Shown here piece after piece: positions 1 to 8,958 of a stretch of DNA of 64,000 nucleotides. Each line of letters starts with the position of its first letter. Within the stretch, counting starts at the first letter, position 1. The notes beneath the pieces were generated by a model. It saw nothing but the letters and a program-made list of their open reading frames with translations, was not told the DNA's origin and searched no databases. The stretch is from positions 107,184 to 171,183 of the forward strand of contig NZ_AUDM01000006.1 in assembly GCF_000425465.1 (NCBI RefSeq), given 5' to 3'. The stretch is from Flavobacterium filum DSM 17961 (GTDB lineage: Bacteria > Bacteroidota > Bacteroidia > Flavobacteriales > Flavobacteriaceae). Position numbers and translations under genes: made by a program.

Positions 1-237
1 TACTTTTAAAATTTCACACGCCTTTTGAGCTACTTCTAATGGAATATTATTTTCATAATAAGCAATAAAGCCCATTTTTTCTAACTTATTTTTTACTACA
101 GTATTCAATCTATGTTCATTTTCAACTTTCATGAAATCAAACTTAGTAGGTACAACTACATATTGATATTTATTCAACACCTGAGAAAAACCTTGAATAC
201 AAAAACCCAAAACTAAAAATAAAACTATTTTTTTCAT
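1..237 (-). CDS. Secreted conserved hypothetical protein, C-terminus cut by window edge
   Basis: An open minus-strand frame starts with ATG at 237 and runs off the left edge, giving 79 codons with no stop. It begins MKKIVLFLVLGFCIQGFSQ, a typical Sec signal peptide with cleavage expected near FSQ. The mature part then reads VLNKYQYVVVPTKFDF. I recognise this only as a signal-peptide protein of the kind found in flavobacteria and cannot assign a function. It lies upstream of the YjjG-like gene on the same strand, 15 bases away. Confidence 0.75.
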   Translation of the reverse strand, partial: MKKIVLFLVLGFCIQGFSQVLNKYQYVVVPTKFDFMKVENEHRLNTVVKNKLEKMGFIAYYENNIPLEVAQKACEILKV

Positions 238-252
238 CTTATTAAATTTAAA

Positions 253-945
253 CTAAAGATACTGTTTTAAGGATAATAAATCAAATACTTGATGGATTTG
301 TTGATTTACTTCTACCTTAAACTCGTTAAAAAAAATGGCATCCAAGCCAACATTTAATGCTCCTTCTATATCAGCTTCAATGCTGTCGCCAATCATTACA
401 CTTTTTTCAACACTAGTTTTAGCACTATTGATGGCGTAATGAAAAATCATCGGATTTGGCTTTTTTACTCCTGCAGATTCAGAGTTCGTAATTGTCTTGA
501 AATATTTTTCAAGATTGGCGTTTTTTATTTTTCCGGCTTGAACGCTCTGAAAACCATTCGTAATGATATGCAAATTATACTTTGGAAATAAATAATTTAA
601 AATTTCCTCTGCACCATGGTAAAGATGGTTAAATTGAGGCAAATAGACAATATATTCTTGTGATAGCAAGTGAATTAATTCATCATTTACTGCTTGATTC
701 ATCAAATCAAAAACTTCCTTTAATCTTTTATACCGAAGTTCTTCTTGTGAAATTTTTTCCTCTCTGTAAAGCTTCCAATATTTTAAGTTTGTAGGAATAT
801 AAAAATGAAGAAATGCATCCAATTCCAAATTCAGTTGGTGCTTTTTGAAGATTGTTTCAAAAGCCAATGCTGAATTTTTCTCAAAATCCCACAACGTGTG
901 ATCTAAATCAAAAAAGATATCGGATTTGTGGTGGAAAGATTTCAT
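253..945 (-). CDS. yjjG: HAD-family noncanonical pyrimidine nucleotidase, YjjG type
   Basis: A 230-residue haloacid dehalogenase phosphatase that probably dephosphorylates nucleoside monophosphates in the cytoplasm; characterised YjjG enzymes clear noncanonical pyrimidine nucleotides. Motif I is FFDLDHTLW, with the nucleophile and acid/base aspartates at D13 and D15. Motif II is the ITNG segment, the motif III lysine is in VKKPNP, and motif IV is IGDSIEADIEGA. The four-helix cap lies between motifs I and II. The length fits the family. The 49 bases upstream, towards the next minus-strand gene, are purine-rich and low in complexity. The exact substrate is inferred from the family. Confidence 0.85.
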   Translation of the reverse strand: MKSFHHKSDIFFDLDHTLWDFEKNSALAFETIFKKHQLNLELDAFLHFYIPTNLKYWKLYREEKISQEELRYKRLKEVFDLMNQAVNDELIHLLSQEYIVYLPQFNHLYHGAEEILNYLFPKYNLHIITNGFQSVQAGKIKNANLEKYFKTITNSESAGVKKPNPMIFHYAINSAKTSVEKSVMIGDSIEADIEGALNVGLDAIFFNEFKVEVNQQIHQVFDLLSLKQYL

Positions 946-994
946 TTGGATGGAGGGTGAAAGGTAATTGGAAATGGGTTAAAGAGTTATAAAT

Positions 995-1564
995 TTATTT
1001 TCCTCCTTTAACAATTACAGCATCTTCAATATGATAAATCCAATCGTTCACATCATTATCATTGTATCTAAAATTACCTTCTAAAGTAACATATTGATCT
1101 GTTTTCAATCTTGGTGTTGAACCTCTAAATTTGATTCCCATGATGGTTTCGGGACCTGCTTTTCCACAAAAAAAACAAGAAGCAAATACGTTTTTACTTA
1201 ACGCATACGAAACATTATCGATGGGAACAATAAATCCGCTCATCACAATTTTCTTTTTGTTTTTGGCTTTCAATTCTGAATTTACAATTGGAAACATTAC
1301 TCCGTCAGGATAATCTTTATCCGGTTTTTTAACGTATTTAATAATTCCGAGTAGTCGCCAAGTCAACGTATCAGGTGATGAAAGAAATAATTCTTCTTTT
1401 TCAAGCTTAACTTCACTAAAAATTGAGGGAACAAATCCTGCTTTTTGAATAGTTGTAACATTTTCGGAATCCATTTTTGAAAAAGGATATTTCACTTCTA
1501 ATGAAGCGTCCAACAGTATAAAAACACCAAATAGTAGAATGAAAAAAATATAAATTTTACGCAT
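995..1564 (-). CDS. DUF3299-like membrane-anchored or secreted protein of the ABC unit
   Basis: A 189-residue protein with one N-terminal hydrophobic segment (about residues 4-22, IYIFFILLFGVFILLDASL), so anchored in the inner membrane or exported. The rest is soluble, with a conserved-looking SCFFCGKAGPE segment whose two cysteines could bind metal or form a disulfide. It ends in an OB-fold-like stretch (VTLEGNFRYN). The fold resembles DUF3299, but I assign it from sequence feel only. Its start codon overlaps the permease stop by 8 bases, so it is translationally coupled to the permease and probably works with it. Confidence 0.6.
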   Translation of the reverse strand: MRKIYIFFILLFGVFILLDASLEVKYPFSKMDSENVTTIQKAGFVPSIFSEVKLEKEELFLSSPDTLTWRLLGIIKYVKKPDKDYPDGVMFPIVNSELKAKNKKKIVMSGFIVPIDNVSYALSKNVFASCFFCGKAGPETIMGIKFRGSTPRLKTDQYVTLEGNFRYNDNDVNDWIYHIEDAVIVKGGK

Positions 1565-2942
1565 TTGCTAAAGTTTTTGAAATATTTAATCGATACGCTT
1601 TTACTGCCGGAATGACAGCGGCTAAAATCCCAACAAAGATAGTAACCAAAAACAGAATTCCTTCTTTTTCCCAGATTATTGTCATTGGATTGAATGCCAT
1701 TTTGAATTGTTCATCTGTTGTGCTAGAAATCATAACCAAAGCCAATCTGCCAAAAAGCGTACCAAAGATAAAGCCTACAATGCAAAGTAATAAACTTTCA
1801 ATCAATACCAACCCTAACATTTGAATTCGCGATGCTCCCGAAACCCTCAACAAGGCAAACTCATATTTTCTTTCTTTCAATCGATTATATAAGGCAATGA
1901 AAATGCTTATACCTGAAATCAACATAATTCCGTAGGCTAAATATTGTAATGCTTGCAAACCAATTCCGAATAATGAAAATAATCTGTTGATTTCTAATGC
2001 AGGCATAGCCGCTTGCATTTTTGTGTTTTGAGCAATCATTCTTGGCCAAGAAATAATGCCCATCTTATTTTTAAATTTAATTAAAACTGCGGTAATCTCC
2101 TTTGCTTCTTCATGGTCATGGTTGTGTTCATCGCCATCTTCATGTATATGTCCCTCTTCACCATGTGGAGGATTTTCTGTAACTTCATGGTCATGATCGT
2201 GATTACAATTTTCATCGTGAACGTGTTCTTCATGGTCGTGTTCATCACCGTCAACATGAACATGACCTTCTTCACCATGTGGGGGATTTTCATCAGAAGA
2301 TCGAACTTCTTCACCATGATCATGTCCGTGGTTTGCATGCATCGCCCAAACACTTTCAATTGTGCACAAAACCAAATTATCAATTACTTTGCCTGTTGGC
2401 GAAGCAATTCCGACAACCACATACGCATATTCTTCATGGACGTGACCTTCTTCTGCTGAACCGTGTGTTCCAAAAAATTTATCTCCAATTTTAATGTTTA
2501 ATTTTTTGGCAATTTCACTTCCGATAACCACTTCAAAATTCTTTTCAAACACTTTTCCTTGAGAAATGGTTGCCGCATATTTTTTAATATAGTCTGGAGT
2601 GGTTCCGACAATTTTGAATCCGCGATAATTATCACCAAAAGCCAAGGGAATAGCAGTTTCAACAAAAGGATGTTTCATCCAAACTTCCGCTTCTTTGTAA
2701 TCAATGTTTCCGGTAGGATCATCAACGTGATAAACAGATGAAAGTATCAATTGTAACGGACTACCTTGAGCTCCCAAAACCAAATCTACTCCGTCAATAT
2801 TACTTGAAAACTGCTTTTCAAATTGCTCTTGCAATAAAATCAATAATGAAATTATCGCAACCGATGCGGTTAATAATACCAAACTCAACACCGTATTCAA
2901 TGGCTTAAACCAAAGATTTTTCCAAGCTAATTTTGCTATCAT
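1557..2942 (-). CDS. FtsX/MacB-like ABC permease with histidine-rich insert
   Basis: A 461-residue permease of the LolCE/MacB/FtsX class. One N-terminal transmembrane helix (about 15-37) is followed by a large periplasmic domain and three C-terminal helices (about 330-455) ending in the FtsX-type segment. The periplasmic domain carries a histidine/acid-rich insert at about residues 202-282. It contains two near-identical copies of a unit starting NPPHGEEGH and continuing with an H-x-DGDEH-x-H pattern. This looks like a metal-binding loop. The gene abuts the ATPase gene (TAA immediately followed by ATG) and overlaps the DUF3299-like gene. Such permeases normally couple ATP hydrolysis to conformational work in the periplasm. 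Zinc or another divalent metal as ligand or substrate is my inference. Confidence 0.8.
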   Translation of the reverse strand: MIAKLAWKNLWFKPLNTVLSLVLLTASVAIISLLILLQEQFEKQFSSNIDGVDLVLGAQGSPLQLILSSVYHVDDPTGNIDYKEAEVWMKHPFVETAIPLAFGDNYRGFKIVGTTPDYIKKYAATISQGKVFEKNFEVVIGSEIAKKLNIKIGDKFFGTHGSAEEGHVHEEYAYVVVGIASPTGKVIDNLVLCTIESVWAMHANHGHDHGEEVRSSDENPPHGEEGHVHVDGDEHDHEEHVHDENCNHDHDHEVTENPPHGEEGHIHEDGDEHNHDHEEAKEITAVLIKFKNKMGIISWPRMIAQNTKMQAAMPALEINRLFSLFGIGLQALQYLAYGIMLISGISIFIALYNRLKERKYEFALLRVSGASRIQMLGLVLIESLLLCIVGFIFGTLFGRLALVMISSTTDEQFKMAFNPMTIIWEKEGILFLVTIFVGILAAVIPAVKAYRLNISKTLANA

Positions 2943-3572
2943 TTAGTTTAAGTTTAATTGGTTAGGAAATTTATTTTTTAATCGTTGGTCATGCGTCACA
3001 ATTATCAACGAAGCTTTATATTCTTTGGACAGCTTAGCCAATAAATCTGCCACTTTAAATGCATTTTCGTCATCTAAACTTGAGGTTGGCTCATCGGCTA
3101 AAAGTAGTTTTGGCTCATTTATCAGAGCTCTGGCAATGGAAACACGTTGTTGCTGTCCAACACTTAAATTGGAAGGCAATTTATACATCTGGTTTTCTAA
3201 ATCCAATTGTTTTAAAAGTGATTTTGCTTTGTCAGTTGCTTTTTTTCCTGTTGCTAACCACGAGGCCAAAACAACATTTTCTAGCACATTTAAAGAAGCC
3301 ACAAAATGCGATTGTTGCAAAACTAATCCAATGTTTTTTCCGCGAAAGTGATCTAATTCTTTTTCGGATAAAGAGGAAATAGTGGTATCTTGTATGGAAA
3401 TTGAACCCGATTTAGGTCGTAATAATCCACCCAGAAGGTGTAATAAAGTAGTTTTTCCTTTTCCGGAATTTCCGGTGATTAATAACGCTTCTGAAACATT
3501 ATTTTTGATATTTGGAAATGAAAAAACCGTATTTGAATTATATGAAAAAGAGAGGCTTTCTGTTTGAATCAT
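2943..3572 (-). CDS. ABC transporter ATP-binding protein, LolD-like
   Basis: A 209-residue cytoplasmic ATPase. Walker A is GNSGKGKTT (near residue 33), the Q-loop is in LVLQQSHF, the ABC signature is LSVGQQQRVS, Walker B is LLLADEPTSSLD, and the switch histidine is in IVTHD. It belongs to the LolD/MacB/FtsE branch, whose members pair with FtsX-like permeases, and the permease gene starts directly at its stop codon. It is the first gene of a three-gene unit with the histidine-rich permease and the DUF3299-like protein. No clear TAnnTTTG box is visible upstream; the nearest match is imperfect. Confidence 0.88.
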   Translation of the reverse strand: MIQTESLSFSYNSNTVFSFPNIKNNVSEALLITGNSGKGKTTLLHLLGGLLRPKSGSISIQDTTISSLSEKELDHFRGKNIGLVLQQSHFVASLNVLENVVLASWLATGKKATDKAKSLLKQLDLENQMYKLPSNLSVGQQQRVSIARALINEPKLLLADEPTSSLDDENAFKVADLLAKLSKEYKASLIIVTHDQRLKNKFPNQLNLN

Positions 3573-3642
3573 TTTTACTTGATTTTTAGAGGTCTAAGGT
3601 ATGTAATTTAAAAAAAATGAAATGTTAATCAATTCAAAAAAA

Positions 3643-4209
3643 TCAGTTTCCTTTTCGCATTCTTTTAGGTCCATACCACAACCAAAAACCGGTTATAACA
3701 AAAAGTAATAATGCCATACTTAAAATTGAAGTGTAAATCAATTTAAAAAAACCCGATTCAAATCCTAAATAATAATCAATGATTGAACCGTCATGAATTT
3801 TTTCAATGATATCAGACCTTCGTAAATCAATTTGCAGTAAACTTCCGGTTGCACCATCAAGCTGTACTTCATAAAAATTAGATTTAAAAGTAAATTTAAC
3901 TATTCCTTTTTCTGGTCGAATATCAATTCTATCAATTTGTGAAGGTTTCGATTCCTTTAAGAAAAGTGCAATTTCTTTTTGAGCAATTTGTTGCAAACTG
4001 TCCAACGCTATAAAATCAACTAATTTCGTTGAAGAACCCGTTTGCGTTTTTGGGAGTATTAATCCGCCACTATGTTTCTTGATGCCTAACAAAAAACCTG
4101 TTATGGCAATTATAAAATAGAATACAAACAAAAAAATTCCGGTTGTACGATGAATTTTTCTGAATATTCGAATTATTTTGGCTTGTTGAACTCTTTTTGA
4201 AGCTGTCAT
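3643..4209 (-). CDS. PepSY-domain membrane protein
   Basis: A 188-residue protein with two transmembrane helices, TTGIFLFVFYFIIAITGFLL near the N-terminus and one near the C-terminus ending in FWLWYGPKRM. Between them is a periplasmic PepSY-like region (KPSQIDRIDIRPEKG and following). The arrangement resembles short PiuB-type proteins. ATG at 4209 is chosen because it follows the radC stop directly. Upstream in-frame ATGs at 4224 and 4260 would overlap radC. The gene probably shares the radC transcript. Function is unknown; related proteins are linked to siderophore or iron metabolism, but nothing in this neighbourhood supports that. Confidence 0.7.
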   Translation of the reverse strand: MTASKRVQQAKIIRIFRKIHRTTGIFLFVFYFIIAITGFLLGIKKHSGGLILPKTQTGSSTKLVDFIALDSLQQIAQKEIALFLKESKPSQIDRIDIRPEKGIVKFTFKSNFYEVQLDGATGSLLQIDLRRSDIIEKIHDGSIIDYYLGFESGFFKLIYTSILSMALLLFVITGFWLWYGPKRMRKGN

Positions 4210-4210
4210 T

Positions 4211-4906
4211 TTATAATTTTCCATCTTCAGCAAAACTGTAATAACCCAATTCACAAACAATCATATGATCTACTAATAAAATATCCAATTGCTTTGCTGC
4301 AATTTTAATTTTATTGGTAATTTCCAAATCTGCATCGCTTGGGTATAATTTTCCAGAAGGATGATTATGGCACAAAATAAAGGAAAGTGCATGATATTCT
4401 AATGCGATTTTTAAAATAATTCGAACATCAACTACTGTTCCTGTGATTCCTCCTTTACTAATTTGTGCTTTATGAACTACTTGATTGGAATTATTAAGAT
4501 AAATAACCCAAAATTCCTCATGAGGTAAATCACCTAATAAAGGATGCATCAATTCAAAGACAGTTTTGGTGGTTATAATTTTTGGCAATTCAACAACTGA
4601 TTCTTCTTTTTTTCGTTTGGCTAATTCTAAAGCTGCAATAATACTGATGGCTTTTGCTGGACCAATTCCATTGAAACTACACAATTGTTGAAAGGATAAT
4701 TTACTTAATGAATATAAACTATTGTCAGTAGTTTTTAGGATTCTTTTACTTAATCCAACAGCAGATTCATTTCGTGTTCCGGAACCTAAAATAATGGCTA
4801 ATAATTCAGCGTCGCTAAGGGAAGATTTTCCTTTAAGTAGTAATTTTTCTCTGGGTTTGTCGTCTTCAGCCCAGTATTTAATGGGGAAAGGTGTTTGATT
4901 TTCCAT
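4211..4906 (-). CDS. radC: RadC-family JAB/MPN-domain protein
   Basis: A 231-residue UPF0758/RadC protein. The N-terminal half contains a helix-hairpin-helix-like segment (FNGIGPAKAISI). The C-terminal half is a JAB1/MPN-type metal-binding domain with the motif CHNHPSGKLYPSDAD, supplying two histidines, a serine and an aspartate. The length is typical of the family. The cellular role of RadC proteins is unsettled; the old DNA-repair name should not be taken as function. A -7 box lies 43 bases upstream. Confidence 0.92.
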   Translation of the reverse strand: MENQTPFPIKYWAEDDKPREKLLLKGKSSLSDAELLAIILGSGTRNESAVGLSKRILKTTDNSLYSLSKLSFQQLCSFNGIGPAKAISIIAALELAKRKKEESVVELPKIITTKTVFELMHPLLGDLPHEEFWVIYLNNSNQVVHKAQISKGGITGTVVDVRIILKIALEYHALSFILCHNHPSGKLYPSDADLEITNKIKIAAKQLDILLVDHMIVCELGYYSFAEDGKL

Positions 4907-4948
4907 CTGTTTGGCAAATAATAATTAAAAAATGTGCTTATAGTGTAA

Positions 4949-4956
4949 CAAAAATA
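4949..4956 (-). promoter_or_regulatory. Putative -7 promoter box for radC
   Basis: Read on the minus strand the sequence is TATTTTTG, an exact match to the Bacteroidota TAnnTTTG box, 43 bases upstream of the radC ATG. No TTG was found at the usual -33 distance, so support rests on the -7 box alone. Confidence 0.45.
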
Positions 4957-4996
4957 CTATTTTTATAACTAATTTAAAAATCATAAAACAGAAATA

Positions 4997-5731
4997 ATGA
5001 AAAAAATCAACCTTTTATTCAGCACAATGCTTTTTGCATTCATAAGTTTATCTGCACAAGCTCAAACAGCAGACCAAATTATTGATAACTATTTCAAAAA
5101 CACAGGTGGATTTGAAAAATACAGAGCGTTAAACGGCACAAAAATGGAAATGACCGTAAATGCTCAAGGAATGGAAATTCCTGTAGAAATGGTTCAACTG
5201 AAAGGTGGAAAAATGTACCTTAAAATCAATTTCCAAGGTCAAGAAATTACTCAAATGGCTTTTGATGGAAATACAGCTTGGTCAACCAATTTTATGACTA
5301 TGAAAGCTGAAAAAATGGAATCAGAAATGGTTGAAAACATTAAACAAGAGGCTGTTGATTATCCAGACCCATTATTAGACTATAAGTCAAAAGGATATTC
5401 AGTTGAATATTTAGGTAAGGAAACCAAAGAAGGTACAGAATGCTATAAACTTAAATTAACCAAAAAACCTCAAATGATTGACGGTCAAAAGGTGGACAAT
5501 GTAGTTTTCTATTATTTTGATATTGAAAATAATGTTCCTATTATGACAGAAACAGAAATCAAACAAGGACCCGCAAAAGGTCAAATGTCTGTTTCAACCA
5601 TGAGTGATTATCAAGAAGTGGACGGAATGTATTTCCCTTTTTCTATGAATCAAGGAGGTCAACCTTTGAAAATCAAAAAAATTGTTTTAAATCCTACTGT
5701 GGATGAAAAATCATTTATGTTTAAAGAATAA
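4997..5731 (+). CDS. LolA-like outer-membrane lipoprotein-sorting protein, secreted
   Basis: A 244-residue periplasmic protein with a clear signal peptide (MKKINLLFSTMLFAFISLSAQAQ is the leader region, cleaved near AQA-Q). The mature protein begins TADQIIDNYFKNTGG, a start seen in Bacteroidota proteins annotated as LolA-superfamily sorting proteins. It is rich in beta strands with repeated amphipathic G/Q-rich strands, consistent with a lipid-binding half-barrel. It may carry lipoproteins or other lipids across the periplasm, but the substrate is unknown. A strong terminator follows directly. Confidence 0.7.
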   Translation: MKKINLLFSTMLFAFISLSAQAQTADQIIDNYFKNTGGFEKYRALNGTKMEMTVNAQGMEIPVEMVQLKGGKMYLKINFQGQEITQMAFDGNTAWSTNFMTMKAEKMESEMVENIKQEAVDYPDPLLDYKSKGYSVEYLGKETKEGTECYKLKLTKKPQMIDGQKVDNVVFYYFDIENNVPIMTETEIKQGPAKGQMSVSTMSDYQEVDGMYFPFSMNQGGQPLKIKKIVLNPTVDEKSFMFKE

Positions 5732-5749
5732 TTAAAATCAATCATCATG

Positions 5750-5776
5750 AAATCCCCATCGTTTTGGGGATTTTTT
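5750..5776 (+). terminator. Rho-independent terminator after the LolA-like gene
   Basis: Perfect 8-bp stem AAATCCCC / GGGGATTT with an 8-base loop and a run of T. It separates the LolA-like gene from the propeller gene, so the latter probably has its own promoter. Confidence 0.85.
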
Positions 5777-5789
5777 AAATCATTTTTGT

Positions 5790-8700
5790 ATGAAAAAAAT
5801 AAATACGTCATTACTCATTTTGGGGTTTTGTTCCCTTTTTACAGCTCAAGCTCAAGATGAAATTGTTTTGAAAGGAAAAGAATTGTATGGTGATTTATCA
5901 GCCAGACAAATTGGACCGGCCATCATGAGCGGAAGGATTTCTGATATTGCAAATCATCCAACAAATAATAAAATTCTATACATTGGTGCTGCCGGTGGTG
6001 GAGTTTGGAAAAGTGCCGATGGAGGAGCTTCATTTTCTCCAATTTTTGACAAACATATACAATCTATTGGTTGTGTGACAATTGATCCAAATAATCCTGA
6101 TAATGTAATTTGGGTAGGAACAGGTGAACCTTGGACCAGAAATAGTGTTTCAATAGGAAACGGAATTTATAAATCGGTTGATGGTGGTTTAAACTGGACC
6201 AACATGGGTTTACCAAAATCTGACCGAATTACTTCGATTGTGGTTGATCCAAGAAATAGTGATGTAGTTTGGGTTGGTGTTTTAGGAGCACTTTGGGGTG
6301 ACAGTGAAGAAAGAGGAATTTACAAAACCACTGATGGTGGTAAAACTTGGGCTAAACAATTGTATGTTGATGCAAAATCGGGTTGTGCTGATTTAGTCAT
6401 AGATCCTAAAAATCCCGATACGATGTATGCCAGTTTTTGGGAATTCAGAAGAACGGCCTGGTCTTTTAATTCAGGTGGAAATAATTCCGCTTTATTCAAG
6501 ACAACCGATGGAGGTAAAACTTGGAATAAAATTCACAATGGATTTCCAAAGGGTCAGTTAGGTCGAATCGCCATTGCCGCTGCTCCTTCAAAACCGGAAA
6601 TACTTTATGCTGTTTTAGAAACAGAAGAAGCTAAAGATAAAGGATTATACCGTTCTGAAGATGGTGGTAGTTCATGGAAACATTTAAATAGTGATTTCGA
6701 ATTGGTAGTAAGGCCTTTCTATTTTTCAAGAATTACGGTTGACCCGAGAAATCATGATATTGTTTATAAAGCCGGTTTACGAGGTTCTATCAGTAGAGAT
6801 GGTGGAAAATCTTTTAAGTCATTAGGAAGTATGCATGCTGATATACATGATATTACGGTTGATTTATTTGACAGTAACAGAATTTATGTAGCAACTGATG
6901 GTGGTTTATACCGCAGCTGGGATTCCGGAAACACTTTAGATATTGTAAAAAATCTTCCGCTTTCTCAATACTACCATTTAAGTTTGGATAATGAAGAACC
7001 CTATAATATTTATGGTGGATTGCAAGATAACGGTTCTTGGTATGGCCCAAGTAAAAGTGATGGTGGTATTGAAGCTAGAGATTGGCACAGTGTAGGATAC
7101 GGAGATGGTTTCCGTGTTTTGAAACATCCAACCAAAAAAATCATTTACAGTGAAATGCAAGGTGCCGAAAACATTTGGCGATACAATTTGGAAACAAAAG
7201 AATTAAAAACAATTCAACCTTTAGCTGAAAAAGGTGACCCAAAATTGCGTTTTAATTGGAATACGCCTATTGTAACCGGACATCATAATCCGGATAGAAT
7301 TTATGCAGGTAGTCAATTTGTGCATGTTTCCGATGACATGGGATTAACTTGGCGAAAAATTTCGGGAGATTTAACTACAAATGATCCTAACAAAACCAAT
7401 ACTGAAAAATCCGGTGGTTTATCAGTGGATAATTCAGGAGCAGAAAATCATTGTACTATTTTTACCATTGCAGAATCAACTTTGAATAAAGATGTAATTT
7501 GGGCAGGTACAGATGACGGTAATGTTCAAATCACCAGAGATGGCGGAAAAACGTGGACAAATGTAACGGTGAATGTAAAAGGTTTACCTAAAAACACTTG
7601 GTGTTACCATATAGAAGCAAGTGTCTTTAATGAAGGTACTGCATATGCTGTTTTTGATGGTCATTCTAAAAATGATTACGCCGCTTATGTTTATAAAACA
7701 AGTGATTTTGGAAAGACTTGGACATCCATTTCTACTGCTGATATTGATAGTTTTGCCAGAAATATTCAAGAAGATTATAAAAATCCAAATTTATTGTTTT
7801 TAGGAACAGAAACAGGACTTTTCATTACGGTTGATGGTGGAAAAAACTGGTCAAAATTTGAAAATAATATGCCGGCAGTTGCTGTACATTATATTGATTT
7901 ACATCCAAAAACAAATGATTTGGTTTTAGCTACTCACGGAAGAGGAATCATTATTTTAGATGATATCAGTCCTTTAAGACAAATTAATCCGGAAGTTCTC
8001 AAAAAAGAGGTCCACTTTTTTATCTCAAAACCATTTGTAATGAGTGAAAAATCAAGTTTTGGCGGTACTGCATCCGAACTTGAATTTGTTGGACCAAATC
8101 CAAATGAATCTGCTCAATTCATTTATTATTTGAAAAAAAGACACACTTTTGGAAAAATGGAAATGGAAGTACAAGATTTACAAGGAAATAAAATTGTATC
8201 CTTAATTCCTGGCAAACAAAAAGGGATTAATATTGTAACTTGGAGTTTCAATACCAAGAATCCTAAAATTGCCGCTGCAAAAACATTAAGTTTCGGCGGA
8301 TTTACATCTCCAAGAGTACAAGCCGGTAAATATAAAGTAGTTTTAACGAAAGGAAGTGAACGATTCGAACAAGAATTTGAGGTAATTTATGACCCGAAAA
8401 GTGTCATTTCATCGGAAGACAGAAAACAACAAGCAAAAATCACCCAAGAACTTTTTGATCGAAATGAAACATTAGCCTTCATGGTATATGAGCTTGATGA
8501 ATTGATTGCTTTGAATGCTAAAATCATCGAGAAAAATCCTAAAGCTCAAAAAACAAACGGTAAAATCGATTCTGAATTTAATTCGCTAAAAAACACAATG
8601 GTGGTAACTACCGGAGATATGTATGTTGGTGCAGCAGAACCGCAGTTAAGAGAAAAATTAAGTACCATTTATGCAACTATTGCTTCACAGTTTGACGCTC

Positions 8701-8873
8701 CTTCGCCTTCACAAAAAGCAAATATTGAAAACGTGATGGATTTATACAAAACGGCTCAAACCGGTTTTGAAGCGTTAAAAGTGAAATATAAAAACAAATT
8801 GATTGAGCAAGCTACTCAACAAGGTATTCCTTTTGCTTTGAAAACAAAAGAAGAATTCTTGAAAGAACAATAA
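5790..8873 (+). CDS. Secreted Asp-box (BNR/VPS10-like) beta-propeller protein
   Basis: A 1027-residue exported protein with signal peptide MKKINTSLLILGFCSLFTAQ. The body is a large sortilin/VPS10-like propeller with at least nine Asp-box motifs of the S/T-x-D-x-G-x-x-W/F type, for example KSVDGGLNW, KTTDGGKTW (twice), RSEDGGSSW, TRDGGKTW, KTSDFGKTW and TVDGGKNW. They are spread over about residues 70-660. The last 350 residues contain a beta-sandwich-like part and a helical tail. Proteins of this type are often annotated as glycosyl hydrolases, but I see no catalytic residues that justify that. No T9SS C-terminal signal is visible. The position directly after a terminator suggests a separate transcript. 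Confidence 0.8.
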   Translation: MKKINTSLLILGFCSLFTAQAQDEIVLKGKELYGDLSARQIGPAIMSGRISDIANHPTNNKILYIGAAGGGVWKSADGGASFSPIFDKHIQSIGCVTIDPNNPDNVIWVGTGEPWTRNSVSIGNGIYKSVDGGLNWTNMGLPKSDRITSIVVDPRNSDVVWVGVLGALWGDSEERGIYKTTDGGKTWAKQLYVDAKSGCADLVIDPKNPDTMYASFWEFRRTAWSFNSGGNNSALFKTTDGGKTWNKIHNGFPKGQLGRIAIAAAPSKPEILYAVLETEEAKDKGLYRSEDGGSSWKHLNSDFELVVRPFYFSRITVDPRNHDIVYKAGLRGSISRDGGKSFKSLGSMHADIHDITVDLFDSNRIYVATDGGLYRSWDSGNTLDIVKNLPLSQYYHLSLDNEEPYNIYGGLQDNGSWYGPSKSDGGIEARDWHSVGYGDGFRVLKHPTKKIIYSEMQGAENIWRYNLETKELKTIQPLAEKGDPKLRFNWNTPIVTGHHNPDRIYAGSQFVHVSDDMGLTWRKISGDLTTNDPNKTNTEKSGGLSVDNSGAENHCTIFTIAESTLNKDVIWAGTDDGNVQITRDGGKTWTNVTVNVKGLPKNTWCYHIEASVFNEGTAYAVFDGHSKNDYAAYVYKTSDFGKTWTSISTADIDSFARNIQEDYKNPNLLFLGTETGLFITVDGGKNWSKFENNMPAVAVHYIDLHPKTNDLVLATHGRGIIILDDISPLRQINPEVLKKEVHFFISKPFVMSEKSSFGGTASELEFVGPNPNESAQFIYYLKKRHTFGKMEMEVQDLQGNKIVSLIPGKQKGINIVTWSFNTKNPKIAAAKTLSFGGFTSPRVQAGKYKVVLTKGSERFEQEFEVIYDPKSVISSEDRKQQAKITQELFDRNETLAFMVYELDELIALNAKIIEKNPKAQKTNGKIDSEFNSLKNTMVVTTGDMYVGAAEPQLREKLSTIYATIASQFDAPSPSQKANIENVMDLYKTAQTGFEALKVKYKNKLIEQATQQGIPFALKTKEEFLKEQ

Positions 8874-8894
8874 TTAAATTGTTCCTTTACTATC

Positions 8895-8918
8895 AAAGCC
8901 CCGAAAGGGGCTTTTTTT
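8895..8918 (+). terminator. Rho-independent terminator after the propeller gene
   Basis: Perfect stem AAAGCCCC / GGGGCTTT closed by a GAAA tetraloop and followed by T residues, 21 bases after the stop codon. Confidence 0.9.
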
Positions 8919-8958
8919 ATACTATTTAAAAAGCTTTTACGTTTTCAAATTAAAAAAG

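Noticed and set aside
1131..1313. Plus-strand frame opposite the DUF3299-like gene
   Set aside because: It is antisense to a real gene and its product resembles no family.
2081..2494. Open frames on both strands across the histidine-rich permease insert
   Set aside because: They mirror the repeated low-complexity codons of the permease; their translations (Met/Thr/Ile-rich) look non-coding.
5790..8873. T9SS substrate status of the propeller protein
   Set aside because: Its C-terminus lacks a type A or type B sorting domain, so only Sec export is supported.
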